From assembly GCA_023251255.1 (NCBI GenBank), contig JAHEZD010000022.1, positions 1-64,000 on the forward strand: DNA of 64,000 nt. Direction: 5' to 3'. A program made the translations under genes and the position numbers. Positions 35,261 to 43,975 of this stretch are shown here, one piece after another. This stretch comes from Chitinophagaceae bacterium. GTDB taxonomy: Bacteria > Bacteroidota > Bacteroidia > Chitinophagales > Chitinophagaceae. Below the pieces are notes generated by a model. The model saw only the letters and a program-made list of their open reading frames with translations, did no database searches and was not told the origin of the DNA. Every line of letters starts with the position of its first letter. The stretch's first letter is position 1.

Positions 35261-35296
35261 AAATGTTTTATTGTTGAACAACACAAACAAAATAGC

Positions 35297-35344
35297 CTAC
35301 CCGTTGGGTAAGATATGATGATGGATGTGTTGCATTGTTATCAT
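35297..35344 (-). CDS. hisL: his operon leader peptide (HIHHH)
   Basis: 15 codons: MITMQHIHHHILPNG then TAG. Four of five consecutive residues are His (positions 6 and 8-10), a composition found only in his leader peptides. Stalling here when charged tRNA-His is scarce would free segment 2 to form the antiterminator and allow hisG transcription. A start at Met4 is also possible. The -7 promoter element ends 4 bases before the ATG, so the transcript is predicted to be leaderless or nearly so. Confidence 0.92.
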   Translation of the reverse strand: MITMQHIHHHILPNG

Positions 35345-35348
35345 TCCA

Positions 35349-35378
35349 CAAAAATAGTAGAAAATGTTTTGCAGCAAA
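35349..35378 (-). promoter_or_regulatory. Promoter of the his operon
   Basis: Minus strand: TTTG (35378-35375), an 18-base spacer, then TATTTTTG (35356-35349), an exact TAnnTTTG match. It faces the ispH promoter region in the divergent gap. Confidence 0.65.
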
Positions 35379-35432
35379 ATGTTTTTTAACTAACAGTTAT
35401 TCGTTTGGCAACTCGGTTGCAACTGAACTTTG

Positions 35433-35440
35433 TACATTTG
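35433..35440 (+). promoter_or_regulatory. Possible -7 element for ispH
   Basis: TACATTTG matches TAnnTTTG and lies 19 bases before the ispH ATG at 35460. No well-spaced -33 TTTG was found (nearest candidates give 13 or 25 bases), so this is tentative. Confidence 0.4.
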
Positions 35441-35459
35441 CCGCCTGTTAACTACAAGT

Positions 35460-36686
35460 ATGAAGCAATTCAATGTTCCCAATATTTACCGTAGCAACTT
35501 AATCAGCGCCATTAAAAACAAACGCAAGCAGGACGACAAGTTGAAAAAGGACTTTACTCCTACATTGCTCGATTTCGGGAGCTTGCAGATTTTCCTGGCC
35601 CGTCATTTCGGTTTCTGCTATGGGGTGGAGAATGCTATTGAAATTGCATTCAGGACAATTGAAGAAAATCCGGGCAAACGGATTTTCCTGTTGAGTGAAA
35701 TGATCCATAACCCACAAGTGAACAGGGACCTGATAGAACGTGGCGTACAGTTCCTGCAGGATACTTACGGAAAGCAGGTCATTCCCTTTGAAGCAATCAC
35801 GAAAGAGGATGTGGTACTGATTCCTGCCTTTGGCACTACATTGAGCATTGAAAAGATGCTGAACGAAAAAGGTATCCCGACCGAAAAATATAACACGACC
35901 TGTCCATTTGTTGAGAAGGTTTGGAACCGCGGTGAGCAGATTGCACAAAAGGGTTACAGCATAGTGGTGCATGGCAAACCCAAACATGAAGAAACAAGGG
36001 CCACATTCTCACATGCCTCATCGCACACGCCTACAGTTGTGGTAAACGATATTGAAGAAACCATTGAACTATCCAAATATATTACAGGGGAGAAACCTGC
36101 AACTGATTTTTACACTGAATTCAAGGGGCGTTTTAGCGAAGGCTTTGACATTACGAGGGACCTGCAGAAAATTGGTGTCATTAATCAAACAACACAACTA
36201 GCGACCGATACACAGGCCATTGCTGATTACTTGAAAAGCGTAATGATCAAACAGTACAATCTGGACAGCTCCACTATTTCTGAACGCTTTGCGGATACAA
36301 GGGACACACTTTGTTATGCCACCAACGATAACCAAACCGCTGTTGCTGGGATGCTGGAAACAGAAGCCGACCTGGCCATTGTTATTGGCGGGTACAACTC
36401 GTCCAACACTTCCCACTTAGTGGAACTATGTGAGCAGAAGCTGCCCACCTATTTTATTGACTCCCCAGATAGGATTATCAGTAAACATGAACTGGTTGAT
36501 TGCAACTGGCAAACAAAGGAGCAAAGAATTGCCCATGGTTTCTTACCTAATAAGTTGCCCGTAAAGATCCTGATTACAAGCGGTGCCAGTTGCCCCGATG
36601 CAGTGGTGGAGGCCATTATAAGGAAGCTGGCCACCTATTTTGCAGCAGAAGAAACGGTAAATGCCCTGATTGACCAACTGGTTTAG
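35460..36686 (+). CDS. ispH: 4-hydroxy-3-methylbut-2-enyl diphosphate reductase (IspH/LytB)
   Basis: 408 residues from the ATG at 35460. The last enzyme of the MEP isoprenoid pathway, producing IPP and DMAPP with a [4Fe-4S] cluster. The three cluster cysteines are in HFGFCYGVENAI (Cys53), YNTTCPFVEKVW and TSGASCPDAVVE. The protein is longer than the about 310-residue E. coli form, with a 40-residue N-terminal extension and insertions (YKSVMIKQYN-type region around 265-290), a form seen in Bacteroidota. The gene diverges from the his operon. An upstream start at 35430 lies inside the putative promoter and is rejected. Confidence 0.93.
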   Translation: MKQFNVPNIYRSNLISAIKNKRKQDDKLKKDFTPTLLDFGSLQIFLARHFGFCYGVENAIEIAFRTIEENPGKRIFLLSEMIHNPQVNRDLIERGVQFLQDTYGKQVIPFEAITKEDVVLIPAFGTTLSIEKMLNEKGIPTEKYNTTCPFVEKVWNRGEQIAQKGYSIVVHGKPKHEETRATFSHASSHTPTVVVNDIEETIELSKYITGEKPATDFYTEFKGRFSEGFDITRDLQKIGVINQTTQLATDTQAIADYLKSVMIKQYNLDSSTISERFADTRDTLCYATNDNQTAVAGMLETEADLAIVIGGYNSSNTSHLVELCEQKLPTYFIDSPDRIISKHELVDCNWQTKEQRIAHGFLPNKLPVKILITSGASCPDAVVEAIIRKLATYFAAEETVNALIDQLV

Positions 36687-36788
36687 CAAGAACTTAGTAT
36701 TAGTTTATGGAACAGTTTGCAATTGATTATTGAATGTTATATATTACAATCATGAATCAATTTATATAACATAGCTAAACCTAAAAAA

Positions 36789-38309
36789 ATGTCACTAACC
36801 ATTGTCTTTGTCCATGGATGGAGTGTTACCAACCTCAACACTTACGGGGAACTCCCCCTGCGTTTAAGAAATGAAGCTGCACAGTCTGGCACGCAGTTAC
36901 AGGTAGAAGAAATCTTCCTCGGCAAGTACATCAGCTTCCGCGACGAGGTCCGCGTACCCGATATTTCAAGGGCATTTAATACAGCAGTGAAGGAACAACT
37001 AAAAGATATACTAACCGCTGGCAAAAGGTTCATCTGCATCACACATTCTACTGGTGGCCCAGTTATCCGTGACTGGTGGAACAGGTACTATATTGAAACA
37101 AAAACAGTTTGCCCAATAAGCCACTTGATCATGCTGGCGCCGGCCAACTATGGTTCAGCGCTGGCGCAATTGGGCAAGAGCCGTTTAAGCCGTATCAAAT
37201 CATGGTTTGAAGGGGTGGAACCGGGGCAAGGTGTGCTGGACTGGCTGGAACTGGGCAGTAGGGGGGCTTGGGAACTCAATAAAAAATGGATACAGGGTGG
37301 CGACCAGCCAATAGATACCACCAATGTGTTCCCTTTTGTTTTAACCGGACAATCCATTGATAGGAGCCTTTACGACAACCTCAACTCCTATACTGGTGAA
37401 CTTGGCTCGGATGGTGTGGTGCGTGTATCAACGGCCAACCTGAAGGGCAGTTACATAAAGCTTGCTCAACCATTGCCAGAGAAAGACAGCAAAGGCAAAT
37501 TATTTACCAAAGAATTGGTAGTAGAGGAGTTCACGGAAGCACCTCCAAGCCCTTTAAGGATCATTACCAACAAATCCCATTCAGGAAGCAAGATGGGCAT
37601 TCTGGCAAGCGAGAAAAAGGAAACCAGCGATACGGCAAACATTGAAATTGTAAAAGCCATTTTTGATTGCGTCAATGTAAAAAGCAAAACTGATTATGCC
37701 AATCTTTACCAACAGTTCGAAGCCGAAACTGCACAGGTACAGAAAGATGAACTGGTGGAAGAGGAAAAGCACCTGCTATTGGCAAATCGTTACTTCATAC
37801 ACGATCGGTTCTCCAACGTCATTTTCAAGGTAATGGATAGTGAGGGGTATCCTGTTACCGATTTTGACCTGTTGCTTACTGCAGGCGTTGAAGATGACCC
37901 CAACCTTTTGCCCAAAGGTTTCTTTGTGGACCGCCAACGTAACCATGTCAGCCCCGAAACGATTACCTATTTCTTCAATTACGATATCATGAACGGAACG
38001 GAAGAAGTGAGGAACAAAAAAGGCAGTATAATCCGTGAAAAGAATACAGGTATAGACCAACTTGGCCTTCAAATTATACCAAGACCGGATAATGGTTTCG
38101 TTCGTTACCTGCCCTGCAACATCAAGGCATCGCAAGAACTGTTCAATAAGGCACTGAAACCCAATGCAACCACTATGATAGAGATCTGCTTGCAGCGTTT
38201 GGTGGACAATCAGGTTTTCCGTGTGGAAAAATTAACTGGCGATTCAATGCCAACAAAAAAGCAGGGGGATTTCAGTGGCCTGAAGCCGGGAAATGAACTT
38301 GTGGAATAA
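36789..38309 (+). CDS. Alpha/beta hydrolase (lipase/esterase-like) with unknown C-terminal region
   Basis: 506 residues. The first 250 residues are an alpha/beta hydrolase: VFVHGWSV (oxyanion loop) and FICITHSTGGPVIRDWW with the nucleophile Ser87 in a T-H-S-T-G elbow, then LIMLAPANYGSALA. The first Gly of the usual G-x-S-x-G is Thr. Asp and His of the triad are probably in ELGSDGVVRV and NKSHSG. Residues 300-506 have strand-rich segments (RFSNVIFKVMDSEGYPVTDF) that I cannot assign. There is no signal peptide, so it is cytoplasmic or exported by a specialised route. Function could be phospholipase-like; not proven. Confidence 0.65.
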   Translation: MSLTIVFVHGWSVTNLNTYGELPLRLRNEAAQSGTQLQVEEIFLGKYISFRDEVRVPDISRAFNTAVKEQLKDILTAGKRFICITHSTGGPVIRDWWNRYYIETKTVCPISHLIMLAPANYGSALAQLGKSRLSRIKSWFEGVEPGQGVLDWLELGSRGAWELNKKWIQGGDQPIDTTNVFPFVLTGQSIDRSLYDNLNSYTGELGSDGVVRVSTANLKGSYIKLAQPLPEKDSKGKLFTKELVVEEFTEAPPSPLRIITNKSHSGSKMGILASEKKETSDTANIEIVKAIFDCVNVKSKTDYANLYQQFEAETAQVQKDELVEEEKHLLLANRYFIHDRFSNVIFKVMDSEGYPVTDFDLLLTAGVEDDPNLLPKGFFVDRQRNHVSPETITYFFNYDIMNGTEEVRNKKGSIIREKNTGIDQLGLQIIPRPDNGFVRYLPCNIKASQELFNKALKPNATTMIEICLQRLVDNQVFRVEKLTGDSMPTKKQGDFSGLKPGNELVE

Positions 38310-38319
38310 GAGCTCCCAT

Positions 38320-38355
38320 AAAAGATGGGTGCCTAATGATGGACACCCATCTTTT
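38320..38355. terminator. Bidirectional terminator over the 3' end of cmk
   Basis: A perfect 12-bp inverted repeat, AAAAGATGGGTG (38320-38331) and CACCCATCTTTT (38344-38355), with A and T runs at both ends, so it can end transcripts from either side. It overlaps the last codons and stop of cmk. Confidence 0.8.
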
Positions 38356-39019
38356 CCTTTGCCCATTTCAAAGCTAGCTTCAATTGCTCTTCACGGGTCA
38401 TATTGCTATTGTCCAGTACAACGGCATCTTCTGCTTGGCGTAATGGACTGAACTCCCTGTTGCTATCGATGTAGTCACGCATTTCAAGGTTGTTCTTTAT
38501 TTCTTCAATGGAAATATTGGGGTTAGTGTCCACTAGTTCCTTGTACCTTCTTTCCACGCGTACTGCTACATCTGCGGTAACGAATATTTTTAGTTCTGCT
38601 TTGGGGAAAACAGTTGTGCCTATGTCGCGTCCATCCATTACAATGCCTTTCTTCTCTCCCATTTTCTGTTGCTGTGCCACCCCAAATTCACGGACTTCCT
38701 TGATAGCAGCAACAGGGCTAACGCTTTCGCTCACCAGCATTTCACGGATCAACATCTCCACATTTTCATCATTTAGCAGCATATCGCTTTTGCCAGTTTC
38801 ATCATTGTATTCAAACTCCAATGAAATGTTTTGCAGGGCATCATTCACTTCATTCACATTGTTCCAATCTATATGCTGACGCAGAAAGTACAAAGTGATA
38901 GCCCGGTACATGGCCCCACTATCCACAAACACATAACCCAATTCCTTGGAGAGCTGTTTGGCCAAAGTGCTTTTGCCACATGACGAATATCCGTCTATTG
39001 CTATGATGATTTTTTCCAT
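38333..39019 (-). CDS. cmk: Cytidylate kinase
   Basis: 228 residues. It phosphorylates CMP and dCMP with ATP. The P-loop IAIDGYSSCGKSTLAKQL is at the N-terminus, VDSGAMYRAITLYFL follows, and VMDGRDIGTTVFPKAELKIF is the family signature for nucleotide binding. The lid helix carries RRYKELV and the basic NMEMRDYIDSNRE-like stretch (NLEMRDYIDSNREFSPLRQA). It converges on the hydrolase gene at the shared terminator. Confidence 0.95.
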   Translation of the reverse strand: MEKIIIAIDGYSSCGKSTLAKQLSKELGYVFVDSGAMYRAITLYFLRQHIDWNNVNEVNDALQNISLEFEYNDETGKSDMLLNDENVEMLIREMLVSESVSPVAAIKEVREFGVAQQQKMGEKKGIVMDGRDIGTTVFPKAELKIFVTADVAVRVERRYKELVDTNPNISIEEIKNNLEMRDYIDSNREFSPLRQAEDAVVLDNSNMTREEQLKLALKWAKEKMGVHH

Positions 39020-39062
39020 GGATTATTTATACACCAATTTAAAATTGCTAGTGACCTTAATT

Positions 39063-39512
39063 TCAAGTTTTCATAAAATATCCATAATTCCCTTTTGTTA
39101 GCACTCCTTCCTCTTTCAATATATCCAATGCTTTGTAGACATTTTCATAACCTAGAAACCAAGTTGCAAGTGATTTAAATTTATCAGTCGTAAGCATGTA
39201 ATCATAAAAGAAATATCCAGTAAAAAGGCCAAACTCAGGTCTTTCAGTAATAATAATCTCGACAACTTGTCCTGATTGCAAATTATCAAACCTACATCCT
39301 GCACCGTGGAAATAATAAGTCCAGTCATTTCTAAATATACCCTTGCAGTTATACTTATGGGAATACATTTCCTTAGGATATAATTCATCAGACTCAATAT
39401 TAAAATTAAAGTCCTTTGATAGTTCTCTCATCAGAAAATTGGCGTCATGCTGAAATGCCTTTGCACATTCTAAAATTTCTGCTTGATTTTTTATTACGTC
39501 AATTCTAGTCAT
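39063..39512 (-). CDS. Small protein of unknown function (possibly DUF6896-like)
   Basis: 149 residues, no signal or membrane helix. The middle YYFHGAGCRFDN followed by EIIITERPEFGLFTGYFFYD resembles DUF6896-type proteins, which have a conserved F-H-G-x-G-C motif, but I am not certain of this match. Its neighbours are cmk and dapA, with no functional link visible. The surrounding DNA is more A/T-rich than its neighbours, which may mean recent acquisition. Confidence 0.5.
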   Translation of the reverse strand: MTRIDVIKNQAEILECAKAFQHDANFLMRELSKDFNFNIESDELYPKEMYSHKYNCKGIFRNDWTYYFHGAGCRFDNLQSGQVVEIIITERPEFGLFTGYFFYDYMLTTDKFKSLATWFLGYENVYKALDILKEEGVLTKGNYGYFMKT

Positions 39513-39548
39513 TTATCGTGTGCAGATCTATCCAGAACATTACTATGT

Positions 39549-40430
39549 TTATTTCATCAAATACTTCTTCACCTCCTGCTGGTAATGCCCACTTAAAGGA
39601 AGCACTGGCAAACGAAGTTCATTTTGTATCAAGCCCTGCTCAAACAAAAATCCTTTCACGCCTGCGGGATTATTCTCCACGAACAATAAGTCGTAAGCTT
39701 CCAAAAGCTTGTAATGGATTTTTCTGGCTGCTTCAAAATTGTTCTTCAAACCAAAACGAACCATATCAGAAAACTCAGCAGGAAAAGCATTTGCAGCTAC
39801 GCTAATCGTTCCATCAATGCCAGCACCCAATTGAGGAAGTGTTAAGGCATCATCGCCACTTACTACCAAGAAATGTTCCGGTCTATCACTTAAAAGCTGC
39901 ATCATTTGGTTCATATCATCTGATGCTTCCTTGATACCAGCAATATTGTCCACTTCATTGGCCAACCTCAAAGTTGTTGATGCAGCTAGGTTCCTTCCTG
40001 TACGTCCGGGTACATTGTACAATAATATTGGCTTGGGAGATGCTGCTGCCAATGCTTTGTAATGCTCAAACAAGCCTTCCTGACTTGGTTTGCTGTAATA
40101 AGGTGATGCACTTAAAACAGCCACTGCTTTGTCCAATGGAAATGATTGCAGCTCCTTCACCAGTTCTTTAGTGTTGTTTCCACCAATGCCCACAACGATC
40201 GGCACACGATTGTTTACTTTTTCAAAAGTATAATTGGCAATGTCTATCTTCTCCTGCTTATCCAAGGTTGGGGTTTCACCTGTAGTGCCCAAAGAAACGA
40301 GGTATTCAACACCTCCATCTATAACATAATCTATCACTTTGCCCAAGGCATCAAAATCCACATCGTGATTTTTGGTGAACGGTGTTACTAAAGCTACGCC
40401 TGTACCTGATAATTGAGAACGAAGACTCAT
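39549..40430 (-). CDS. dapA: 4-hydroxy-tetrahydrodipicolinate synthase
   Basis: 293 residues. It condenses pyruvate and aspartate semialdehyde, the first step of the lysine/diaminopimelate branch. The Schiff-base lysine is Lys167 (IAGIKEASDDM); Tyr138 lies in LLYNVPGRTGRN, and the threonine pair in VSLGTTGETPTL completes the proton relay. The TIM-barrel length is normal. It is not in an operon with other dap genes here. Confidence 0.95.
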   Translation of the reverse strand: MSLRSQLSGTGVALVTPFTKNHDVDFDALGKVIDYVIDGGVEYLVSLGTTGETPTLDKQEKIDIANYTFEKVNNRVPIVVGIGGNNTKELVKELQSFPLDKAVAVLSASPYYSKPSQEGLFEHYKALAAASPKPILLYNVPGRTGRNLAASTTLRLANEVDNIAGIKEASDDMNQMMQLLSDRPEHFLVVSGDDALTLPQLGAGIDGTISVAANAFPAEFSDMVRFGLKNNFEAARKIHYKLLEAYDLLFVENNPAGVKGFLFEQGLIQNELRLPVLPLSGHYQQEVKKYLMK

Positions 40431-40512
40431 TTTTTATTGCTGATTTATGATTGGTGATTGATGCTATTTTTTACACGTCATCTAACTTATACTACTTACT
40501 TTCTACTGGCAA

Positions 40513-41526
40513 CTATTGCCCACTAACCTCTTCTGGTACTTCCTCCTCCACTGCTACTTCATCCCAAAAGCCCATTTTCTCAAACTTTTCTATCCGGTTT
40601 ATAATACGTTGCTGTGGGTCCACTGTTTTGAATTCATTCAATGATGCGATGATACGTTCCTTCAAAATCTGGGCGGCAAGGTTATAGTCCCAATGTGCCC
40701 CACCATCCGGTTCGGGAACAATTTCATCCACCAATCCAAAGCCCTTCATATCGTTAGCTGTTAAACGTAACTGTTCTGCTGCTATTTCCTTCTTGTCCCA
40801 GCTACGCCATAAGATGGACGAGCAGCTTTCTGGTGAAATCACTGTGTACCAGGTATTTTCCATCATCAGGGTCTTGTCGCCCACGCCAATGCCCAAGGCT
40901 CCACCACTTGCCCCTTCCCCAATGATCACAATGATAACCGGCACTTTCAAACGCACCATTTCATAAATGTTCCTCGCAATGGCTTCTCCCTGGCCACGCT
41001 CCTCTGCCTCCAGGCCGGGATAGGCACCGGGGGTATCTATCAAGCAAACAACCGGTTTATTGAACTTTTCAGCAAGCCTCATTAAGCGAAGGGCTTTCCG
41101 GTAACCTTCAGGATTGGCCATACCGAAATTCCTGAGCTGCCTTGTTTTGGTATTGATGCCTTTTTGTTGTCCAATGAACATGACTGTTTCTCCATTCAGT
41201 TCCGCAAAACCGCCCACCATGGCCTTATCATCTTTCACATTCCTATCCCCATGCAGTTCAAGGAAATTGGTGGTCATCTTTTCTATGTACTTCAGGGTGT
41301 AAGGCCTATCTGGATGCCTGCTCAACTGTACACGTTGCCAAGGGCTTAGATGTGAAGTGATTTCCTTCCTTTTTTCAAGAATGGAAGCTTCAAGTTGCTG
41401 CAAGGTGGAGCTATAATCTATTTTGGGATTCTTCTCAGCCAGTTTCTTGGTCTGCTCTATCTGTTCATAAAGCTCCTTGATAGGCTGTTCAAATTCCAGG
41501 AATTGTCTATTTGGGTATTGAGGCAT
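40513..41526 (-). CDS. accA: Acetyl-CoA carboxylase carboxyltransferase subunit alpha
   Basis: 337 residues. With AccD it transfers the carboxyl group from biotin to acetyl-CoA at the start of fatty-acid synthesis. The N-terminal coiled-coil ([20 protein letters not shown]) and the crotonase-fold core ([20 protein letters not shown], then [19 protein letters not shown] and [20 protein letters not shown]) are standard. The short C-terminal tail ([15 protein letters not shown]) is acidic and variable. accD is not in the window. Confidence 0.96.
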   Translation of the reverse strand: MPQYPNRQFLEFEQPIKELYEQIEQTKKLAEKNPKIDYSSTLQQLEASILEKRKEITSHLSPWQRVQLSRHPDRPYTLKYIEKMTTNFLELHGDRNVKDDKAMVGGFAELNGETVMFIGQQKGINTKTRQLRNFGMANPEGYRKALRLMRLAEKFNKPVVCLIDTPGAYPGLEAEERGQGEAIARNIYEMVRLKVPVIIVIIGEGASGGALGIGVGDKTLMMENTWYTVISPESCSSILWRSWDKKEIAAEQLRLTANDMKGFGLVDEIVPEPDGGAHWDYNLAAQILKERIIASLNEFKTVDPQQRIINRIEKFEKMGFWDEVAVEEEVPEEVSGQ

Positions 41527-41886
41527 ATCACTTCAATTTGGGGCTGTAAAAGTAGGGGTTACAGATTTTATCTGAAAAGCAAAGTTTTCCTTGGCATTTT
41601 GGAGCTTTTAGGCCTGCACTGCGGGCTTCCCGATGGTTTTATTACGTAGCCATTTATTGGAATGATGTTAGCCTGAAGCTTTCGAAGGCGATTTCGGTTT
41701 CCCAAAAACGGTTTCGACAGGCCTGCCGGCCGGCAAAGGCAGGCTCAACCTCGATGAAAATATCGGGGCGGGCTCTGACATCCGTATTGAACTTTTCATG
41801 TACGTTTGATTGATGCAGGTGTCCGTGGCTGAATGTAGCCGAAGGCCGTTTTTTTTCGTGGGTTTACTGTAAATGGCTTTGACCAT
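41527..41886. other. Intergenic region with degenerate dispersed repeats
   Basis: 360 bp upstream of accA. It holds a CGACAGGCCTGCC-type repeat and an expanded CCTGCC(GGCC)GGCAAAGGCAGG palindrome at 41722-41743. The open frame at 41668-41886 consists largely of translated repeat and is not taken as a gene. No convincing accA promoter was recognised; TACTTTTA on the minus strand near 41550 is the closest. Confidence 0.55.
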
Positions 41887-42309
41887 TCAGTCTCCCAATT
41901 CCAGCACATCCTTTTTCAGTTGCTCCATCAATGGATAAAGTGCTGCAATCAATTGTTCTGCCCGCTGGCTAGGATAGCCAAGAAAAATATCATAATCTTT
42001 AGGTGATTCATTGTTGGGTGAATGGTAGGTAATGGTAACATGCCTTTCTTCATTGAAACGGGCAATAAGCCTGTACTCATCCTGACCTGTATAGTCCTTT
42101 ACCAATTTGTCCAATAATGCCAAATTGAACGCCACATTACGTGAGGTGAGTAAATAGTCGGTTTCAAAAAAACTGCTGTCTCCGGCCCTAAGTATGTTGA
42201 TATGTTCTTGGTGAACCTGAAGCACCCTATCCGTACCTGTGCTTACCGCTACATAGGGATAGGCATAGGGCATGTCTGCATTCAATAGCATGTGGAGTTG
42301 AAACATCAT
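41887..42309 (-). CDS. Conserved-looking protein of unknown function
   Basis: 140 residues. The sequence (YPYVAVSTGTDRVLQVHQEH, then RLIARFNEERHVTITYHSPN and YDIFLGYPSQRAEQLIAALY) shows a mixed alpha/beta pattern without membrane segments or a known catalytic motif. I do not recognise the family. It lies 6 bp downstream of the DUF5655-like gene on the same strand, so the two are probably co-transcribed. Confidence 0.5.
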   Translation of the reverse strand: MMFQLHMLLNADMPYAYPYVAVSTGTDRVLQVHQEHINILRAGDSSFFETDYLLTSRNVAFNLALLDKLVKDYTGQDEYRLIARFNEERHVTITYHSPNNESPKDYDIFLGYPSQRAEQLIAALYPLMEQLKKDVLELGD

Positions 42310-42315
42310 GTTGTT

Positions 42316-42735
42316 TTAATTGGCGTTGCTTTTGTACAATGCCAATTCCATAAAGTTCCTTACTTCATCATTTATGTCATCCTTGCTGCACATCCTGAAA
42401 TGGTGGTTGAACTGTTGCTGGCCGGGCACTTGGGCAATTTTATGGAAACAAAGGTTATCCTTGTAAGCTTCTGCAAAAGGGAACACAATATCAATAAAGT
42501 CCTTGCCCAACTTAATGACCCATGCAATACTTTTTGTGGATGCAATGCCAACCATACTTTTCGTTGGGCCAATAGATACGGTCCCTACCTGCTGGTAGGC
42601 CTGTATAAAATACCAGAACAACTCAACGGAATGTGGCGACTTACCTAGGAGAAAGTTATTCAATAGCTTATTGCTGCAGGTATGAACCTGATGAGGCAGT
42701 ACTAGGGTTTGATGGCAGAGTGGACAAATGAACAT
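42316..42735 (-). CDS. DUF5655-like protein with N-terminal zinc ribbon
   Basis: 139 residues. The N-terminus MFICPLCHQTLVLPHQVHTC has a C-x-x-C plus C/H arrangement that suggests a small zinc ribbon. The rest (SVELFWYFIQAYQQVGTVSI, then TKSMVGIASTKSIAWVIKL, FRMCSKDDINDEVRNFMELA) follows the pattern of DUF5655, a predicted transport or YdhG-like fold with a T-K-S motif. Function unknown. It probably forms a transcription unit with the downstream unknown gene. Confidence 0.6.
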   Translation of the reverse strand: MFICPLCHQTLVLPHQVHTCSNKLLNNFLLGKSPHSVELFWYFIQAYQQVGTVSIGPTKSMVGIASTKSIAWVIKLGKDFIDIVFPFAEAYKDNLCFHKIAQVPGQQQFNHHFRMCSKDDINDEVRNFMELALYKSNAN

Positions 42736-43055
42736 GATGGCCTAAAAATAGGCATTAAGAGAAAGAGATTGTTTAATTTTAATTGTATTGCTTACCGAAT
42801 ACTGACATTATTGCAATAGCGGTTTTGAGGGGCTGTTTCCGTGTTCAAGGCGTGCCATGTCCGTGCTCAAATCGTACCCGGAATTATGGTAGGAATGGGT
42901 ACTTTTCTGTCAATTTATCAGGAAAATTGGGGCCTGCTCCCAATTTTCCAAACGGTGTTAAAAAGATTTAGTTTTTTCACAAACCCTCGTTAGCTGCCAT
43001 TTTACACAATCACCCCAATAACCAGACAGCACCAAGAAATCTTTAACTTCGCAAA
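42736..43055. other. Intergenic region before the first AraC gene
   Basis: 320 bp. It contains a perfect 11-bp hairpin, GGAAAATTGGG (42921-42931) and CCCAATTTTCC (42939-42949), and a CGTTAGCTGCCATTTTACAC segment (about 42990) resembling the repeat at 2670. TAACTTCG at 43044-43051 is a near -7 element only 4 bases before the AraC ATG, but no -33 TTTG at the right distance was found. No gene seen. Confidence 0.55.
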
Positions 43056-43934
43056 ATGGCATTGTTCAAAGACTTTGAATCATTCAATAACTACATTGGC
43101 TTACCCAAACCTTTGGACAATGATATTGACATTGGGTATTACGATCCACCCAATATGCTTTTGAAGTCTGACCCTGTAACAGTTGATTTTTACAGGATCT
43201 CCATTAAAATCAATTTCATTGATAAGTCGGCATCCAAACCTGCACCTATTACCGCAGTATTCTTCAACAGTCCTGAACTATCAACAGGCTGGGATGTAGA
43301 GCCTACTTATACGGGAATGTACCTGCAGCTTTCCAAAAAAATAATTGAGGAAAACCGGTTCCTGTTCAAAACATATCTTGACTATGGACAACACGAAGCC
43401 TTGTATTTAACTGAAAAAGAAATTCAGAAAATCAGCACCATTTTTGACTTGATGTTTAAATACTATGACAGCGATAGAAAGCAATTTGGCGTTCTGCTTT
43501 CCTATGTAAATGTGCTGGTTTCATTGGTGGAAGCATTTTATAACAGGCAGTTTGCTACCAATCCTAAACAGTACAATCGTATCGTAACAGATTTTCAACA
43601 AAGCTTAAAAGATTATTACAACGAACCTATAGGGCAGCTTCCAACCGTTCAGTATTTTGCCGACAGGTTGGGATTAACGTCCAACTACTTAGGCGACATT
43701 ATTAAACACTTTACGCAAAAGTCAGCTTTGGAGAACATTCACGAGTTTGTAATCAGGAAAGCCAAAGAAATGTTGGAAAAAAGAACTGATTTAAACAATG
43801 CAGAAATAGCCTATGAGCTGGGCTTTGAATACCCAAACTACTTTGCCAGGTTTTTTAAGAAACAGGTTAACCTCACACCAAAAGAATACAGGTTGCAGGT
43901 AGCAGACAAACAACTTAATTACCAACCTCTTTAA
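43056..43934 (+). CDS. AraC-family transcriptional regulator
   Basis: 292 residues. The N-terminal 170 residues are a divergent ligand-sensing domain opening with GLPKPLDNDIDIG. The C-terminal 100 residues are the double helix-turn-helix of AraC/XylS proteins: LPTVQYFADRLGLTSNYLGD, then NNAEIAYELGFEYPNYFARF and FKKQVNLTPKEYR. A second paralogue at 45587-46507 opens the same way (RGLPKPEHPLISV). The NmrA-like gene lies between the two regulators, so one or both may control it. Confidence 0.88.
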   Translation: MALFKDFESFNNYIGLPKPLDNDIDIGYYDPPNMLLKSDPVTVDFYRISIKINFIDKSASKPAPITAVFFNSPELSTGWDVEPTYTGMYLQLSKKIIEENRFLFKTYLDYGQHEALYLTEKEIQKISTIFDLMFKYYDSDRKQFGVLLSYVNVLVSLVEAFYNRQFATNPKQYNRIVTDFQQSLKDYYNEPIGQLPTVQYFADRLGLTSNYLGDIIKHFTQKSALENIHEFVIRKAKEMLEKRTDLNNAEIAYELGFEYPNYFARFFKKQVNLTPKEYRLQVADKQLNYQPL

Positions 43935-43975
43935 TCAATGTTTTTTTTGACCAAATAAAGGATAACAACGACTAT

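Noticed and set aside
35430-35459. Upstream start for IspH
   Set aside because: It overlaps the TACATTTG promoter-like element and adds residues unlike the family.
41668-41886. Open frame of 72 codons next to the unknown gene at 41887
   Set aside because: The C-terminal half (SLPLPAGRPVETVF) is translated intergenic repeat. The frame lacks any conserved-looking core.
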